From DATGMS01 sp040905145 (GTDB taxonomy: Bacteria > Bacteroidota > Bacteroidia > Cytophagales > Cyclobacteriaceae), in NCBI GenBank assembly GCA_040905145.1, contig JBBDSC010000020.1:1-12586 (forward strand): a stretch of 12,586 nt of DNA. The letters run 5' to 3'. How positions within the stretch are numbered: the first letter of the stretch is position 1; each line of letters begins with the position of its first letter. Made by a program: the position numbers and the translations under genes. The notes beneath the pieces are model-generated. The model had not been told where the DNA came from. It did no database searches and was given only the letters and a program-made list of their open reading frames with translations. Of this stretch, positions 1 to 7,348 are shown piece by piece.

Positions 1-614
1 TGTTGCACACTGTGGGTAATATCAAATATGACCGGGGCAAACTGACGCATGATAGGTAGAGAACGCATATCCACCACCAGGTTATGGTAGCCCAGGGAAA
101 ATCCCCGCTCCGTCAGGCAAACATTGGGATTGCCTGTTGACCTCACTTTATTGACCGCGTATTCCATATCTTCCGGCGCCATAAACTGGCCCCTTTTGAT
201 TTTCACTGTTTTCCCGGTATTTCCCGCAGCCAACAAAAGGTCGGTCTGGCGACAAAGAAAAGCAGGAATCTGTAGCACATCCACCACTTCGGCCACTTCA
301 TCAGCCTGATGGCTTTCATGAATGTCGGTCACCAAAGGTACCCCTAATTCTTTGCCTACCCTTTGCAGGACTTCCAAGGATTGATCCATCCCGATGCTCC
401 GGAATGATCCCGAGGAGGTACGGTTAGCTTTATCAAATGAGGCCTTAAAAACATAGTTAAAGCCAAATTTAGCGGCAAGTTCACGGACGGTACTGCCTAT
501 CTCCAAACAAATATCGAAGCTTTCCACGGCACATGGTCCTGCAAACAGCACCGGTTTATCTTCTCCTACAATTACCTTTTCGGCTATTTTTATTGATTTC
601 TCAAACTTTTTCAT
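1..614 (-). CDS. kdsA: 3-deoxy-8-phosphooctulonate synthase (KDO-8-P synthase), 3' end outside window
   Basis: KdsA condenses phosphoenolpyruvate with arabinose-5-phosphate to KDO-8-phosphate in the cytoplasm, the first committed step of KDO synthesis for lipopolysaccharide. I translated 204 residues from the ATG at 614-612; the family is about 270-280 aa, so roughly the last quarter lies beyond position 1. Visible motifs are AGPCAVES (25-32), KASFDKANRTS (57-67), TDIHE (96-100), KRGQF (140-144), CLTERGFSLGYHN and FDITHSVQ at the edge. Cys28 sits where the metal-dependent class has its metal-ligand Cys (Aquifex Cys11) and where E. coli has Asn; His201 fits the second ligand by spacing. This therefore looks like a metal-dependent KdsA, but the remaining Glu and Asp ligands are outside the window. 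The ATG overlaps the kdsC stop as ATGA, which fixes the start and suggests translational coupling. No frameshift is seen. Confidence 0.95.
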   Translation of the reverse strand, partial: MKKFEKSIKIAEKVIVGEDKPVLFAGPCAVESFDICLEIGSTVRELAAKFGFNYVFKASFDKANRTSSGSFRSIGMDQSLEVLQRVGKELGVPLVTDIHESHQADEVAEVVDVLQIPAFLCRQTDLLLAAGNTGKTVKIKRGQFMAPEDMEYAVNKVRSTGNPNVCLTERGFSLGYHNLVVDMRSLPIMRQFAPVIFDITHSVQ

Positions 615-1168
615 AATTCTTCATTGGATAAATGATGGACAATTGGATCCAACAGTCCCTTTGCCATTAAAATCAGGTCACTCACTTCACGGAAAACGCC
701 TTTACCCCCTGCAAGGGAAGAAACAAAACCGACCCTTTCCTTAACATAAGGCAAGGCATCCGCCGGGGTTGCTGACAAACCCACTCTCGTCAGGATAGGG
801 AGATCCCAAAGATCATCCCCAATGAAGGCGCATTCTTCAAAGCCAATCCCCATCTTCTGTAAAATCCCTTCTAATTTGAGACCCTTTTCCTGTACCCCAT
901 GAAAATGAAAATCAAAGTCCAGTTCTTCACACCTATTTTTGACAACAGGGGAATTTCTTCCCGATATGACCCCAACCTTTATCTTATTCCTTTTAAGATA
1001 CTGTACGATAAGGCCATCCTTGACATTGAATTTTTTTGATTCGATCCGATTGTTGTCATAGATTATTCCACCATCCGTCAAAACTCCATCCACATCAGTA
1101 ATAAGCAGTTTTATAGGCTTGGCCTTTTGCAGGATTTCAGGGGTAATCCCTTTTAGATAGTTTTCCAT
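611..1168 (-). CDS. kdsC: 3-deoxy-D-manno-octulosonate 8-phosphate phosphatase (KDO-8-P phosphatase, HAD family)
   Basis: KdsC hydrolyses KDO-8-phosphate to KDO, the step right after KdsA. The 185-aa protein has the C0-type HAD core with no cap domain. Motif I is DVDGVLTD (25-32, nucleophile Asp25 and acid/base Asp27), motif II is SGR (69-71), motif III is the Lys of QEKG (Lys95), and motif IV is GDDLWDLP (117-124, Asp118/Asp119 for Mg). NVKDG (48-52) and GGKGVFRE (154-161) are typical of KdsC, which works as a tetramer in which the C-terminal tail of one subunit closes the neighbour's active site. Length is normal to slightly long; about 18 residues precede the HAD core. One base separates its ATG from the TAA of the upstream GNAT-hydrolase gene, and its TGA overlaps the kdsA ATG. 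The KdsA neighbour makes the KDO role far more likely than a generic HAD phosphatase. Confidence 0.94.
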   Translation of the reverse strand: MENYLKGITPEILQKAKPIKLLITDVDGVLTDGGIIYDNNRIESKKFNVKDGLIVQYLKRNKIKVGVISGRNSPVVKNRCEELDFDFHFHGVQEKGLKLEGILQKMGIGFEECAFIGDDLWDLPILTRVGLSATPADALPYVKERVGFVSSLAGGKGVFREVSDLILMAKGLLDPIVHHLSNEEL

Positions 1169-1169
1169 T

Positions 1170-2711
1170 TTATCTTTTCTTTTTCCAATGAATAGAATAA
1201 AGGTCTAATCTCCTTTGCTCCAAATTTTTTACAGTTCCCGCTTTTCTTAGTTTAGTCAACAAATCCAAATCAACGTCTGCAACAATGGTGGTTTCTGTAT
1301 TGAGGGAAGCTTCTGCCACGATGGCATCGTGGGGAAAAGAAAAGTCACATGGAGAATATATAGCTGCCTGTGAATGTTGGATATCCATATTTTCTACGCG
1401 TGGCAAATTACCCACGGAACCGGTAATGGCCACGTAACATTCGTTTTCTATTGCCCGCGCCTTGGCACAGGTACTCACCCTTAAATAGGCGTTCTTTGTA
1501 TCTGTCCAGAAAGGCACAAAAAGTATGTCCATTTCCTGTTCGGCCAAAATCCTTCCCAATTCAGGGAATTCAACATCGTAACAAATCAAAATACCTATTC
1601 TTCCCGCATCTGTGTCAAATACCTTGATGCCATTGCCCCCCTGAAGGCCCCAATAGGATTGCTCATCAGGCGTGATGTGAAGCTTGTATTGTTTATCTAT
1701 GGTTCCGTCCCTGCGGCAGAGGTAACTTACATTGCGCAATTTTTTGCCAGCATACTCAGGCATGCTGCCTGCGATGATATTTACATTGTAGGAAAGGGCC
1801 AGGTCTCTCATTTTATTGATGATCTCTTCTGTATAATTCGCAAGATTACGGATGGCCTCAGAGGCATCCATATTATTGAATTCCGCCAAAAGAGGGGCAT
1901 TGAAAAATTCAGGGAACAAACAGAAATCGGACTGATAATCCGAAACGGTGTCCACGAAGAATTCCACTTGCTTCATTAAATCATCTACATTGTTAAACCG
2001 GCGCATTTTCCACTGCACTAATCCCAGCCTTGCAATGGTCTTTTTATTCCCGATAAGTTTTTCTTCCTTTTCGTAATAAATGTTGATCCATTCCAATAAT
2101 GTGGCATATGCCCGTGAATCTGTGTCTTCCGGCAAATATTTCGTGATCACCTTCCTAACGTGGAATTCATTGGCCAGCTGAAATGAAAGTACGGGATCAA
2201 AAATTTCTTTGTTTTTAACCAAATCAATATACTTTCTTGGTGTCATCTGATCCGCAAACTTACTGTATCCGGGGATCCTTCCTCCAGCTATGATAGATCT
2301 TAGGTTCAGATTTTCACACAGTTCTTTTCTTGCATCATACAATCTTCTTCCCAGGCGCAGCCCTCTGTAATCTTTATGCACAAATACATCGGTACCATAA
2401 AGGGTATCCCCCTCTTTATCGTGGGTGTCGAACTTACCATATCCGGTCATTTGATCATAAGTATGACTGTCCCCAAATTTGGAATAATCCACTACTAAAC
2501 TTAGCGCGACTGCAATGACTTTTCCGTTATCCTCAATGCAAATCTGCCCCTCAGGAAAAGCTTTCAGTTGATTTTTTAATTCTTCTTTCGTCCAGGCCCC
2601 TCCCTGGTTTTTATAAACTGTAACCATCATATCCCTGATATCATTGTAATCAGAGATTTTGATATTTCTTAACTTAAGCCTATGCTCTAATTCTTCTTTC
2701 TGCTTAATCAT
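1170..2711 (-). CDS. GNAT acetyltransferase / carbon-nitrogen hydrolase (nitrilase superfamily) fusion, YhcX-like
   Basis: The 513-aa protein has two domains. Residues about 14-170 form a GNAT fold; its acetyl-CoA pyrophosphate loop is visible as VHKDYRGLRLGRRL (111-124, core R116-G117-x-x-x-G121). A helical linker (about 175-222) follows. Residues about 224-495 form a nitrilase-superfamily domain with an intact catalytic triad: Glu268 in LFPEFF, Lys343 in YKLHITPDE, and Cys377 in ILICYDVEFPE. This layout and length match B. subtilis YhcX and the RimI-fused nitrilase branch. The substrate is not established; an amide, or a nitrile-derived compound such as indole-acetic acid precursors, has been suggested for relatives. 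The protein is probably cytoplasmic, with no signal peptide. It is the first gene of a tight cluster with kdsC and kdsA (TAA-A-ATG junction). The start is ATG at 2711-2709, with a -7 box only 4 bases upstream. The domain call is firm; the biological role is unknown. Confidence 0.9.
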   Translation of the reverse strand: MIKQKEELEHRLKLRNIKISDYNDIRDMMVTVYKNQGGAWTKEELKNQLKAFPEGQICIEDNGKVIAVALSLVVDYSKFGDSHTYDQMTGYGKFDTHDKEGDTLYGTDVFVHKDYRGLRLGRRLYDARKELCENLNLRSIIAGGRIPGYSKFADQMTPRKYIDLVKNKEIFDPVLSFQLANEFHVRKVITKYLPEDTDSRAYATLLEWINIYYEKEEKLIGNKKTIARLGLVQWKMRRFNNVDDLMKQVEFFVDTVSDYQSDFCLFPEFFNAPLLAEFNNMDASEAIRNLANYTEEIINKMRDLALSYNVNIIAGSMPEYAGKKLRNVSYLCRRDGTIDKQYKLHITPDEQSYWGLQGGNGIKVFDTDAGRIGILICYDVEFPELGRILAEQEMDILFVPFWTDTKNAYLRVSTCAKARAIENECYVAITGSVGNLPRVENMDIQHSQAAIYSPCDFSFPHDAIVAEASLNTETTIVADVDLDLLTKLRKAGTVKNLEQRRLDLYSIHWKKKR

Positions 2712-2715
2712 GGCG

Positions 2716-2723
2716 CAAAATTA
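2716..2723 (-). promoter_or_regulatory. Candidate Bacteroidota -7 box (TAATTTTG) for the YhcX-like/kdsC/kdsA cluster
   Basis: Read on the minus strand, TAATTTTG matches TAnnTTTG exactly. It is the only exact match on that strand in the intergenic region. No TTG is seen at the expected -33 spacing. Its closeness to the ATG (4 bases) would put the transcript start at or beside the start codon, so either the mRNA is leaderless or the match is chance in AT-rich DNA. Confidence 0.3.
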
Positions 2724-2819
2724 AATAAATTCTGTCTATATATTTCAGAAAGAATATATTATGGCAATATCTTATCCTCTATTTTACAACAAGGGCAAAA
2801 TGAAGAATGGAAATTTCTC

Positions 2820-2912
2820 CAAATAAAATTTGCATAGAAGCGAAAAACCGAAAAAACCAGGGAATAATCAAAAATTAACCTTTAGATATTTAACTTTGTC
2901 AAATAAAATTTG
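2820..2912. repeat. Pair of 13-bp direct repeats, CAAATAAAATTTG, in the divergent intergenic region
   Basis: CAAATAAAATTTG occurs at 2820-2832 and again, identical, at 2900-2912, exactly 80 bp apart. The match extends to 16 bp with one difference (CAAATAAAATTTGyAT). Each copy is itself an inverted repeat (CAAAT, AAA spacer, ATTTG), as expected for a dimeric regulator's site. The second copy begins one base after the TAACTTTG box, so it would cover the transcript start of the downstream gene. It could also be chance in AT-rich DNA. Confidence 0.45.
2891..2898 (+). promoter_or_regulatory. Candidate -7 box (TAACTTTG) for the DUF6089-like gene
   Basis: TAACTTTG is an exact match to the Bacteroidota TAnnTTTG element. 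It lies about 50 bases before the ATG at 2949, leaving a 5' leader of roughly 40-45 nt, which is typical. No clear TTG-type -33 element is present 19-21 bp upstream. Confidence 0.45.
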
Positions 2913-2948
2913 TATCCTTAATTCTGTGACATTTCCTTTAATATCTTC

Positions 2949-3896
2949 ATGAAGAAATATCTAATCCTCTTCTGTTTATTGTTTTGGATTGCTGTTGAAC
3001 TACATGGACAGAGTTTTGGTCGGGTTCGGTATGAAAACCCGATTTCCGTCTCCTTCCAAACGGGTCCCTCTCAATATTTTGGGGACTTGTATTCTTTCTG
3101 GAAATATGGAGAAGGAGTGCAGCCTGATTACAATCTATCATTTAGTGGAAGATATACCTTTGGAACCAACCTTAAAGCCAGGGCGGATCTCACCTACTAT
3201 CAAATTTCAGGGCAGGATAACCTTTCAGATCATAGAAGTGGCCGAACCGAGAGAAATTTGAACTTTAGGGCAACAAATCTGGAAGCTGCGCTTTTGGTGG
3301 AATATTACCTAAAGCCAGTAAAGGTTTATAACATCAGCAGGACATTTTTCAACCCCTATGTATTTGCCGGAATAGGGGTCACCAGTAATAATCCCTATGC
3401 GGATTTCAGAGATCAATGGGTTCCCCTTCGCCCTTTGCAAACTGAAAACAGGGCCTACCCAGCTACAGCCATTGTTTTCCCAATGGGCTTGGGCTTAAAA
3501 TATAAAGTGAATATTTACATGGACGTATTTATGGAAGGCAACTATAGATTTGCTTTAACAGATTATCTCGATGATGTAAGTGTATATAATGTTTCGGGTT
3601 TTTATGAAGACCTGATAGCAGATTATGGGATAAATGGGGACGGTCCCTCCCCTGATAGGCTGAGATTATCGATAAGACAAAACCGATACCTGAATGAAGA
3701 TGGTGAGCCGAATATCAATCTCATCAGATCCAGTAATGGGGCGCCAAGAAGAGGAAGTGGCGATCCCACATTGAATGAATTCAATGGCCGATATGATGGC
3801 TATTTTACCCTTAATGTGGGTCTGGAAATTTATATTACAGAAGATATTTGGGATAATTGGATTTTCAGAAAGAAAAGGGGCGGTTACAGGTTCTGA
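2949..3896 (+). CDS. Outer-membrane beta-barrel protein, DUF6089-like
   Basis: This 315-aa protein begins with a signal peptide: MKK, a hydrophobic stretch (about 4-17), and likely cleavage after LHG (20/21), leaving an N-terminal Gln-Ser as is common in Bacteroidota exports. The internal Cys9 is not in a lipobox, so a lipoprotein is unlikely. The mature part opens with a short motif around TGPSQYFGDLY and alternates polar and aromatic residues in strands such as ARADLTYYQISG, AALLVEYYLKP, FFNPYVFAGIGV, FPMGLGLKYKVN and GYFTLNVGLEIYI. The C-terminal residue is Phe, consistent with a BAM-recognised barrel. I recognise this as the DUF6089 family of Bacteroidota, with no known biochemical function. 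It is transcribed alone, divergent from the YhcX-like cluster and 163 bp upstream of leuS, from a candidate promoter at 2891. The membrane-barrel call is strong; the family name is moderate. Confidence 0.8.
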   Translation: MKKYLILFCLLFWIAVELHGQSFGRVRYENPISVSFQTGPSQYFGDLYSFWKYGEGVQPDYNLSFSGRYTFGTNLKARADLTYYQISGQDNLSDHRSGRTERNLNFRATNLEAALLVEYYLKPVKVYNISRTFFNPYVFAGIGVTSNNPYADFRDQWVPLRPLQTENRAYPATAIVFPMGLGLKYKVNIYMDVFMEGNYRFALTDYLDDVSVYNVSGFYEDLIADYGINGDGPSPDRLRLSIRQNRYLNEDGEPNINLIRSSNGAPRRGSGDPTLNEFNGRYDGYFTLNVGLEIYITEDIWDNWIFRKKRGGYRF

Positions 3897-4011
3897 TAAA
3901 CAGGATTGGCTTTATGTCTATTTTTTAATTCATCATCAATTAAATATTGTCTTGATCAGCAGACGATATGGACTTATCATTTTTTTATCCTCCTTATCCG
4001 ATTAAATTTTT

Positions 4012-4019
4012 TATTTTTG
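4012..4019 (+). promoter_or_regulatory. Candidate -7 box (TATTTTTG) for leuS
   Basis: TATTTTTG matches TAnnTTTG exactly and lies 40 bases before the leuS ATG, the usual distance for a Bacteroidota promoter. It gives leuS its own promoter in the 163-bp gap after the DUF6089-like gene. No TTG is visible at the -33 position. No convincing terminator hairpin is seen in the gap, so read-through from upstream remains possible. Confidence 0.45.
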
Positions 4020-4059
4020 CATCCATCACAATTCTAATTAAAGAAACCGATTCGCTAAA

Positions 4060-6834
4060 ATGGCTGATTATAATTTTCGAGAAGCAGAAAAAAAATGGCA
4101 AGCATTCTGGGAATCTTCCCAAACCTTTAATGCTAAAATAGATCCGAGTAGAACAAAATTTTATGCCCTGGACATGTTTCCTTATCCTTCCGGGGCCGGG
4201 CTACATGTGGGCCACCCATTAGGTTACATTGCATCCGATATTGTGACCCGCTATAAAAGGTTGCAAGGATACAATGTCCTTCACCCGATGGGGTACGATT
4301 CATTTGGCCTTCCCGCCGAGCAATATGCCATACAAACGGGGCAACATCCTGCCGTTACGACTGAAGAAAACATCAATCGGTACACCCAGCAACTAAAGAA
4401 TATTGGTTTTGCATTTGATTGGGAAAAGGAAGTCAGGACCTCTGATCCAACCTATTATAAATGGACCCAGTGGATTTTTATGCAGTTTTTCAATAGCTAT
4501 TATGATAAAAAAGAAGACAAAGCCCAAGCCATTGATGGATTAATGAAGGCTTTTAGGGAAAATGGCAATCAGGGTGTAGAGGCTGTGTGTGATGAGGAGA
4601 CGCCTTCCTTTTCTGCCGGTGAATGGAAATCATTTTCGGAAAAAAGACAGCAAGAAATACTTTTACGTTACCGATTGGCCTACTTGGCCGAAACTACGGT
4701 TAACTGGTGCGCTGATCTTGGAACGGTACTTTCCAATGACGAAGTGAAGGATGGCTTTTCAGAAAGGGGGGGGCATCCTGTGGAACGAAAGAAAATGATG
4801 CAATGGAGCATGCGGATTACCGCTTATGCAGAAAGATTGCTCAAAGGTCTGGAAAAACTAGAATGGTCTGAACCTATAAAAGAAATGCAACGCAATTGGA
4901 TCGGAAAGTCCATTGGCGCAGAAATGGTTTTCCAGGTGAAAGATCAGGAGGTTAAAATCAAAGTGTTTACCACACGAATTGACACCATCTATGGGACAAC
5001 ATATTTGGCACTGGCCCCTGAAAGTGAATTGATAGATCAATTAGTGACCAAGGAACAAAAAGAAACCATTGAAAATTATATTCTTACCGCCAAAAACAGG
5101 TCCGAAAGAGAGCGCCTGAGTGATGTAAAGACCATCTCTGGGGCTTTCACGGGAAGTTACGCCATCAACCCATTCAACAATGAAGAAATTCCCATCTGGG
5201 TTGCGGACTATGTTTTGGCAGGATATGGTACAGGTGCCGTTATGGCTGTACCGGCACATGATGAACGGGATTATAACTTTGCCCAACATTTTGGACTTGA
5301 AATCAGACAGGTGATCGAAGGCAATTTGGATCAAGGATCATTTCCCGGAAAGGGGGGTACCATTATGAATTCTGATTTTCTGAATGGACTGGAAATGCAG
5401 GATGCCATGGTCAAAGCCATCGGATTTTTGGAGGAAAATCAAATCGGCAAAGGTAAAATTCAATACAGAATGCGCGATGCTATCTTTACCAGGCAGCGCT
5501 ATTGGGGTGAACCCCTACCCGTATACTTCAAAGAAGGGGTTCCTTACCTGATCGATGAGAAAGACCTTCCCTTGGTGCTACCGGAAGTGGATAAATACTT
5601 GCCTACAGAAGATGGCGCACCTCCATTGGGGAGGGCAAAAAATTGGACCTACAAAACGGATGATGGAGAATATCCATTGGAATTAAGCACCATGCCTGGC
5701 TGGGCAGGATCAAGTTGGTATTTCTTCAGGTATATGGATCCAGGTAACAACCGGGAATTTGTCAACAAGGACATTCAGGCTTATTGGGAAGCAGTAGATT
5801 TGTACATCGGTGGGGCAGAACACGCCACTGGACATCTTCTTTATTCCAGGTTTTGGACGAAATTCCTTTATGATAGGGATCTGGTAACGGTAAATGAGCC
5901 TTTCAAAAAAATGATCAACCAAGGAATGATACAGGGAAGGTCCAATTTTGTCTACAGGATAAAAGGAACCAACCAGTATGTCAGCTATCACCTTAAAGAT
6001 TCCTATGAAACCACAGCCATGCACGTGGATGTCAACATCGTTTATAACGATCACCTGGATCTGGATAAATTCAAGGCGTGGAGAGATGACCTTGCCGGGG
6101 CAACTTTTATCCTGGAGGACGGAAAGTATATCTGTGGCGCTGAAGTAGAAAAAATGTCCAAGTCCAAATATAATATTGTCAGCCCTGATGATGTTATAGA
6201 AAGGTATGGTGCGGACACTTTAAGGCTTTATGAGATGTTCCTAGGACCTTTGGAGCAGTTTAAGCCTTGGAATACCAACGGGATCGACGGGGTATTTAAA
6301 TTCCTCAAAAAACTCTGGAGATTATATCATGACCAGGATGGCAAGCTTGACGTATCGGAGGAAACTCCAAGCCGGGAAGAACTCAAAATCCTGCATAAAA
6401 CAATCAAAAAGACCGAAGAGGATATGAACGATTATTCGTTCAACACTTCTGTCTCCAGCTTTATGATTTGTGTGAACGAGCTTTCCTCTTTGAAATGCAA
6501 TAAAAAAGCCATTCTTGAGCCTTTGGCGATAATTATTTCCCCTTATGCCCCACATATTGCTGAGGAACTTTGGTCGCTGATGGGCAATGACCGCTCTATC
6601 GTCAATGCTTCTTTCCCCCAATTTAAAGCGGATCTCCTTGTTGAAGATGTTCATGAATATCCTGTTTCCATCAATGGAAAAGTAAGGGTCAAACTTCCCT
6701 TGTCAATTAGCCTTTCTAAAGAGGAAATCGAAAAGGCCGCCATGGAAAATAAAGTCGTCCAAAAATGGCTGGAAGCAAAAACACCTAAAAAGGTAATTGT
6801 GGTGCCAAAGAAGATAGTGAATATTGTGATTTAA
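4060..6834 (+). CDS. leuS: Leucine--tRNA ligase (LeuRS)
   Basis: LeuRS charges tRNA-Leu with leucine in the cytoplasm and edits mischarged amino acids. The 924-aa protein has the class Ia HIGH signature as HVGH (49-52, in PYPSGAGLHVGHPLGY) and KMSKS (698-702, in EKMSKSKYN). The CP1 editing domain is present: its threonine-rich motif is TTRIDT (304-309, where many family members have TTRPDT), and the Asp motif is in AVPAHDERDYNFA. A region with the cysteine and ERGGHPVERKKM motif (near 220-247) precedes CP1. The protein is about 60 residues longer than E. coli LeuRS, largely from an insert at about 150-205 (DKAQAIDGLMKAF ... QQEILLRYRLAYL), which I associate with Bacteroidota. A leucine-specific segment lies before KMSKS, and the anticodon-binding and C-terminal domains are complete, ending KKIVNIVI. 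The ORF is intact with an ATG start. Confidence 0.98.
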   Translation: MADYNFREAEKKWQAFWESSQTFNAKIDPSRTKFYALDMFPYPSGAGLHVGHPLGYIASDIVTRYKRLQGYNVLHPMGYDSFGLPAEQYAIQTGQHPAVTTEENINRYTQQLKNIGFAFDWEKEVRTSDPTYYKWTQWIFMQFFNSYYDKKEDKAQAIDGLMKAFRENGNQGVEAVCDEETPSFSAGEWKSFSEKRQQEILLRYRLAYLAETTVNWCADLGTVLSNDEVKDGFSERGGHPVERKKMMQWSMRITAYAERLLKGLEKLEWSEPIKEMQRNWIGKSIGAEMVFQVKDQEVKIKVFTTRIDTIYGTTYLALAPESELIDQLVTKEQKETIENYILTAKNRSERERLSDVKTISGAFTGSYAINPFNNEEIPIWVADYVLAGYGTGAVMAVPAHDERDYNFAQHFGLEIRQVIEGNLDQGSFPGKGGTIMNSDFLNGLEMQDAMVKAIGFLEENQIGKGKIQYRMRDAIFTRQRYWGEPLPVYFKEGVPYLIDEKDLPLVLPEVDKYLPTEDGAPPLGRAKNWTYKTDDGEYPLELSTMPGWAGSSWYFFRYMDPGNNREFVNKDIQAYWEAVDLYIGGAEHATGHLLYSRFWTKFLYDRDLVTVNEPFKKMINQGMIQGRSNFVYRIKGTNQYVSYHLKDSYETTAMHVDVNIVYNDHLDLDKFKAWRDDLAGATFILEDGKYICGAEVEKMSKSKYNIVSPDDVIERYGADTLRLYEMFLGPLEQFKPWNTNGIDGVFKFLKKLWRLYHDQDGKLDVSEETPSREELKILHKTIKKTEEDMNDYSFNTSVSSFMICVNELSSLKCNKKAILEPLAIIISPYAPHIAEELWSLMGNDRSIVNASFPQFKADLLVEDVHEYPVSINGKVRVKLPLSISLSKEEIEKAAMENKVVQKWLEAKTPKKVIVVPKKIVNIVI

Positions 6835-6873
6835 ATCTTAACTCTTTCCCACAGGTTCCCTGAAATTTACTGT

Positions 6874-7242
6874 TTGAATGATGAAGTTCTGCGGTACCTG
6901 GGGGAAATTACCGATATGTTGATGAACAGATTTTTTTTGGCTTTTGCCTCCATATTTACTTCGGGAATTTTTGCGCTTTCATATTTGAAAGAATGGGTTT
7001 TCATCAATTTTTTTGGGGAGAAATTACACTTAAAACCTTCCAAGGAAATCGATTACCCCTATTTCCATTCCTCCGAAGAGCTTTATCTTAGGGTGGTACT
7101 GATTTTCGGGACTGTATTTTTCTTGTTGCTTATTGCTTCTGTAATATTCACCCTTCAAAAAAAGTGGGGGAAGGTTTTTCTTTGTTTTACCCTTTCGATG
7201 ATGGCGATTTTAGCGGTAATGGTAAATGGAGCCATTAAATAA
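6874..7242 (+). CDS. Small three-helix inner-membrane protein of unknown function
   Basis: I do not recognise the family. The longest reading has 122 aa from a TTG at 6874. In-frame ATGs at 6916 and 6922 (residues 15 and 17) are serious alternatives; a G-rich stretch (GGGGGA) a few bases before 6916 could serve as a ribosome binding site, so I favour 6916. Three membrane segments are visible: about 19-38 (FFLAFASIFTSGIFALSYL), 74-94 (VVLIFGTVFFLLLIASVIF) and 101-121 (VFLCFTLSMMAILAVMV). The loop between the first two (about 40-72) is charged and aromatic (GEKLHLKPSKEIDYPYFHS). The frame is the same as that of leuS and stays open from just after the leuS stop. The gene is 39-81 bp downstream of leuS and could share its transcript. 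Codon use resembles its neighbours. The ORF is probably real, but its function cannot be inferred. Confidence 0.6.
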   Translation: MNDEVLRYLGEITDMLMNRFFLAFASIFTSGIFALSYLKEWVFINFFGEKLHLKPSKEIDYPYFHSSEELYLRVVLIFGTVFFLLLIASVIFTLQKKWGKVFLCFTLSMMAILAVMVNGAIK

Positions 7243-7324
7243 AAGTGGGGAGGCGAAGCCAGAAGTAAGTTTGAAAGCCTTACAATTTTCTTGCCTTTAA
7301 CTTTTCAACCCGATTATAAACTCC

Positions 7325-7332
7325 TACCTTTA
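7325..7332 (+). promoter_or_regulatory. Possible -7 box (TACCTTTA) for the SlyD-like gene
   Basis: TACCTTTA matches TAnnTTTG at all but the last base and lies 16 bp before the ATG at 7349, closer than the other candidates here. There is no -33 element at good spacing. It is weak support for a separate promoter in the 106-bp gap after the membrane-protein gene. Confidence 0.2.
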
Positions 7333-7348
7333 CAAAAAAACCAAAAAT

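Noticed and set aside
124..309. Plus-strand open frame opposite kdsA
   Set aside because: It lies wholly within the conserved kdsA coding region on the other strand, and its translation has no recognisable features.
3775..4005. Plus-strand open frame overlapping the end of the DUF6089-like gene and the following gap
   Set aside because: Its first half is an out-of-frame shadow of the barrel protein, and the rest is AT-rich spacer without conserved motifs.
7275..7293. Hairpin GTAAG / CTTAC (loop about 9) followed by AATTTTC, as a terminator before the SlyD-like gene
   Set aside because: The stem is only 5 bp with low GC, and the T-run is interrupted; too weak to call.
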